Shown here: positions 61,801 through 64,000 of the stretch, piece by piece | How the letters are laid out: the number at the start of each line of letters is the position of its first letter | Numbering within the stretch: the stretch's first letter is position 1 | Assembly: GCA_914767715.1 (NCBI GenBank) | Contig: OU612074.1 | Span: 12,064,062-12,128,061 of the forward strand | Source of the DNA: Membranipora membranacea | Lineage: Eukaryota > Bryozoa > Gymnolaemata > Cheilostomatida > Membraniporidae | DNA: 64,000 nt | Direction: 5' to 3' | Program-made: the position numbers and the translations under genes | The notes under the pieces: generated by a model | The model's input: the letters and a program-made list of their open reading frames with translations, nothing else | Database searches by the model: none | Told to the model about the DNA's origin: nothing

Positions 61801-62643
61801 TGTCTTCTGTTCTCGAAGGAATTCGATATTATGAGTGCTCTTCCACGAGTCTCAGTCATTGCATATCTTCTCATCCTCTGCAAACAAATATTGCTTTTAA
61901 TATTAAAATGTGGAAAATATCTTTGTTAATATCAAGCAATATCAATATCATGATACATCATGAAATCACTCATGCATACTCACAGACATTGATCGCATGG
62001 ATAAAGTTCTATCTTCTACCTGAATTTCCAGTTCAAAGTCACTACTGTCAGATATGACGGGCTCAAGACTGAGAATGGGTGTGTCAGAATTCACATCAGA
62101 AACAATGCCATCAAGGACTGGTACCTGCGCCCTAGGTATGAATCTCAGCTGTGATGACAATACTCCTAGAAGAAAATAATTGTCAGAGATGATGTGACTG
62201 CCTGGCCTTAGGAAAATGGTGGGACTCACTGTTATCTACTAAAAAAAGAGTTAAAGTTCATCAAAAGTGTTTGTCGTTATCCTCTGTTGGATCCAAAATT
62301 TACAAAATTGCTGACACTATCATTTTGATGATTAATAAGTAAGAATCATATACACCAACCCATTTGATGCTGTTCTACGGTATTCAAAGAATGGTCTGTC
62401 ATCCTGCCTGTGACTGGGACAAATTCTTTACTGATCTCATGAGTATTTTCCAGCTCAGTAAAGTATGTCCTCATTGCTGCAACACCTTGTGTGCAAATGT
62501 CATATGGTGGATATGACATTGAAACACAGCCTTCACAGCCTATGTTGGTGAGACTAACAAGATCACAAAGAGAGGATGGAATTCTGAGCAATAATGAATT
62601 TCCACCCAGATCAAGCTGCTCCAAGTGCTGTAAGCTGGGAATG
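53110..62643 (-). CDS. LRR-caspase fusion with long unknown C-terminus (5' partial)
   Basis: Exons in transcript order: 62643-62360, 62165-61984, 61877-61710, 61574-61334, 60990-60736, 60317-60208, 59752-59521, 58804-58693, 58302-58198, 58046-57944, 57422-56340, 56055-55763, 55153-54922, 54339-53110. All phases match; 1,543 residues are visible, and the first exon begins in phase 2, so an upstream exon is missing. Order: leucine-rich repeat ending, acidic linker, caspase p20 and p10, then about 1,070 residues that I do not recognise. Caspases are Asp-directed Cys proteases of cell death and inflammation, and the catalytic dyad is present. The LRR end (YPPYDICTQGVAAMRTYF) follows the P-x-x-I-x-x-x-G pattern of PIDD- and ROCO-type repeats. 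No CARD or DED is visible; the N-terminus is unseen. The C-terminal part could be a separate gene only if the continuous phase is chance. Confidence 0.8.
59521..60990 (-). other. Caspase interdomain linker and p10 region
   Basis: Exon 60990-60736 is an acidic linker of about 75 residues (DGCDDTESS, TDDDDLSDVETQD), rich in Asp sites where p20 and p10 could be cut, then ISVADFMIMQSSFD, the p10 start (compare ADFLYAYST of caspase-3). Exon 60317-60208 has SFVSPRRETIGSPFIRAL. The pocket Arg is kept, but Trp of the usual Ser-Trp-Arg is Pro. Exon 59752-59521 ends the fold with KRLYFLPGI. Confidence 0.88.
59958..60017. repeat. 20-bp imperfect inverted repeat
   Basis: GATCATAGTGGATCATAGTG and CACTATGATCCACGATGATC face each other across about 20 bases in the intron between 60208 and 59752. 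They differ by one base. GATCATAGTG also occurs twice within the left arm. Confidence 0.7.
61334..61877 (-). other. Caspase p20 region with catalytic His and Cys
   Basis: Exon 61877-61710 starts RMRRYAMTETRGRALIISNS, the caspase p20 opening, and includes RRQGSEHD, matching the Arg-x-Gly-[ST]-x-x-Asp block whose Arg lines the S1 pocket. Exon 61574-61334 has LVILSHGDEG (His codon 61472-61470) and VVIIQACAGS (Cys codon 61343-61341). They are 43 residues apart, against 42 in caspase-3. QACAG replaces the common QACRG, a position known to vary. Confidence 0.92.
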
Positions 62644-63293
62644 CTGGAAACAGAGTGCACATAGTCAATAGAACAAACAATGGCATGGGCACATATAAAA
62701 ATATTTGATTGACATACCCTGCTCAAAACTTTAGCAATTAGCATAACATAACCAGAGCACTGCAAAGGCAGAACATAACCATACCTGACAAGTCTCCCTT
62801 TTTGGTAGGGAGGCTCCCAGTTTTTAGGGTCTTTTCCACCCCCTCCCTTTCTCCCTTTTTCCTCCCTTTTTTCAGCTTCCTTTACCAAGAACATTTTTTA
62901 AGCTTCTCTTTGCAAGGGAAACTATGTTTTCCTAACTCAACAGTGCATATACCTATGTAATTGCTTATTACCATTACTGCTTGTATGTTAAATCAGGTAC
63001 TGAAATGACGCAATTCATAATATGAAAGCTCAAGTTTTGGCTTAGAAATAGGACAAACGTTGGCTGAAATGCACCGGCACTGCGGGACGCAGAGTGGTAT
63101 TACAGGTTGGGAGTTTGTCCGCAGAGACCTCCTGATTTCTGGGTCTACCAACTTGTCATGTATGAACATAACTGGTGTTCCGATAATTGCCAATCTAACA
63201 ACACGATGCACATGTGAAAAAAGAAGTCCCTGTTCAGATGTTTTTTTTGTATGACAGCTTTGTGCATAGATCACAAGACCATCCACATACCTA
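62644..63293. other. Region upstream of the first visible LRR-caspase exon
   Basis: A further 5' exon is required by phase, but none could be fixed. The - strand is open from about 63250 to a stop at 62993 (including VVRLAIIGTPVMFIHDKLVD), but it has no LRR rhythm and no convincing donor in phase 2. The + strand shows nothing coding. The next exon may lie beyond 64000 or past the inserted elements. Confidence 0.4.
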
Positions 63294-63681
63294 GCCTGTC
63301 TTGATAAGCTTTGTTTGGTGGGGGGGGGGAGGAAGGGAACAAAGCTTGTCAACTCTTGCATGCTCGACTGTCGAGCAGCCTATATTAAATATTGTCTTCT
63401 CTTGCGATCAAGAAGATAACTCCTTTATCTCACTAATCAAATTGTATAGTCGAGCAGCTGATATTAAATATTGTCTTCTCTTGCGATCGAGAAAATAACT
63501 TCTCTACCACACTAAACAATTTGTATAGCAATGTATACAAATTGATTAGTGTGATGAAGGAGTTATCTTCTCGATCGCAAGAGAAGACAATATTTAATAT
63601 CGGCTGCTCGACAGTCGAGCATGCAAGAGTTGACAAGCTTTCCCCCCCCCCCCCCACCGAATAAAGCTTGTCAAGACAGGC
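63294..63681. mobile_element. Large foldback element with TAGCCTGTCTTG ends
   Basis: TAGCCTGTCTTGATAAGCTT at the left and AAGCTTGTCAAGACAGGCTA at the right are inverted. Inside, a 79-bp unit starting TCGAGCAGC occurs twice in direct order (63371, 63450) and once inverted (63531-63613), so the right half folds back on unit 1 or 2. A poly-G tract at the left is matched by poly-C at the right. No reading frame. End fragments occur at 1049-1139 and 11401-11475. Confidence 0.85.
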
Positions 63682-63696
63682 TACCACATACCATGA

Positions 63697-64000
63697 TGGA
63701 GGACCCAAATGTATATTGTACGGACTTTTCTTTACCCAAGTACTAAACCTCTGGCCTGTATACTATTTAAAAGTTTTGCGTTTTCCCTGCTAATGTACTG
63801 TCTCCCCATATTGTATACTAGCCTTTTTTCTAGTAGTAAGAAAGACATTAGAGATGTAGTTAAACGAGCCTTGAGACTAAGGTTAGAACACATAGACAGC
63901 ATAGACAATATTGTACAAAACCGAACCAAAACACTGATGTTACAGATGATCCATGATTCCGACCACTTTATAAACAACTTTCTTGAACAATGTCCTTCGG
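63697..64000 (+). mobile_element. LINE ORF2 C-terminal fragment, cut by the window edge
   Basis: One frame stays open for 101 codons, following an in-frame TGA at 63694. It reads YPSTKPLACILFKSFAFSLL, then MYCLPILYTSLFSSSKKDIR and DVVKRALRLRL, and near the end MLQMIHDSDHFINNFLEQCP, then Ser. This is the layout of the C-terminus of CR1/L2-like LINE reverse transcriptases (R-x-F-x-x-S-x-L-x-Y-x-x-P, then D-x-x-H-x-x-x-x-F-x-x-x-P-S-G). The catalytic part is absent, so it is either 5'-truncated or interrupted by the adjacent foldback element. Confidence 0.7.

Noticed and set aside
62346-62894. A 182-codon - strand frame read as one exon
   Set aside because: Only 62643-62360 has LRR-like sequence; the upstream part is low-complexity Lys/Gly/Glu and follows a good intron acceptor boundary.
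62993-63361. A 122-codon - strand frame upstream of the LRR-caspase
   Set aside because: Part of it lies in the foldback element, it has no clear splice donor in the needed phase and no family signature; kept only as an open question.
63732-63977. An 81-codon - strand frame
   Set aside because: Antisense shadow of the LINE reverse-transcriptase tail on the + strand.
1-64000. CRISPR arrays, operons, ribosome binding sites
   Set aside because: The spliced genes show a eukaryotic nuclear genome; no regular spacer arrays were seen.

Overview
This window is animal (metazoan) nuclear DNA. It is AT-rich, its genes are split into many small exons by GT-AG introns of a few hundred bases, and it carries short foldback transposons, retroelement remnants and simple repeats. 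The families present (CUB, calcium-binding EGF, SUEL-type galactose-binding lectin, F-box/LRR, caspase) and a tRNA-Ile(UAU) with an intron fit a marine invertebrate. A sponge or another non-bilaterian is my guess, but nothing here proves the taxon. Gene models were built by hand from splice sites, reading phase and translation, with no alignment. Every intron phase matches across each model.

Layout. (1) 25-14764, + strand: a 19-exon, 952-residue type I receptor with signal peptide, SUEL-like lectin, CUB, Thr-rich linker, ten EGF modules, one membrane segment and a Tyr/Pro-rich tail. (2) 16791-40240, + strand: a 35-exon gene for a protein of about 2,074 residues with no domain I recognise, rich in Ser, Lys, Pro and His. 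One of its introns holds a complete tRNA-Ile(UAU). (3) 43185-50745, + strand: an F-box/LRR protein, probably an SCF ubiquitin-ligase substrate receptor, with two possible alternative 5' exons that would use GC donors. (4) 62643-53110, - strand and open at its 5' end: an LRR-caspase fusion. The p20 and p10 parts have the expected catalytic and binding residues and are followed in the same reading frame by roughly 1,070 residues of unknown sequence. (5) 63697-64000, + strand: the 3' end of a LINE ORF2, cut by the window edge.

Mobile DNA. At least five families of short non-autonomous, mostly foldback elements recur in introns and spacers: a 220-bp family ending in GGGGTCTTTCAATTAG, a TAGCCTGTCTTGACAAGC family, a GATCAAGTTTGATCC family, a GTTGGCTCTGATTGG family and an AGCTAGC family. 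There is also a tRNA-derived SINE and two LINE remnants.

The genes do not form an obvious pathway. The most unusual items are the LRR-caspase with its large orphan C-terminus, the domainless 2,074-residue protein, and the lectin-CUB-EGF receptor with one broken EGF module.
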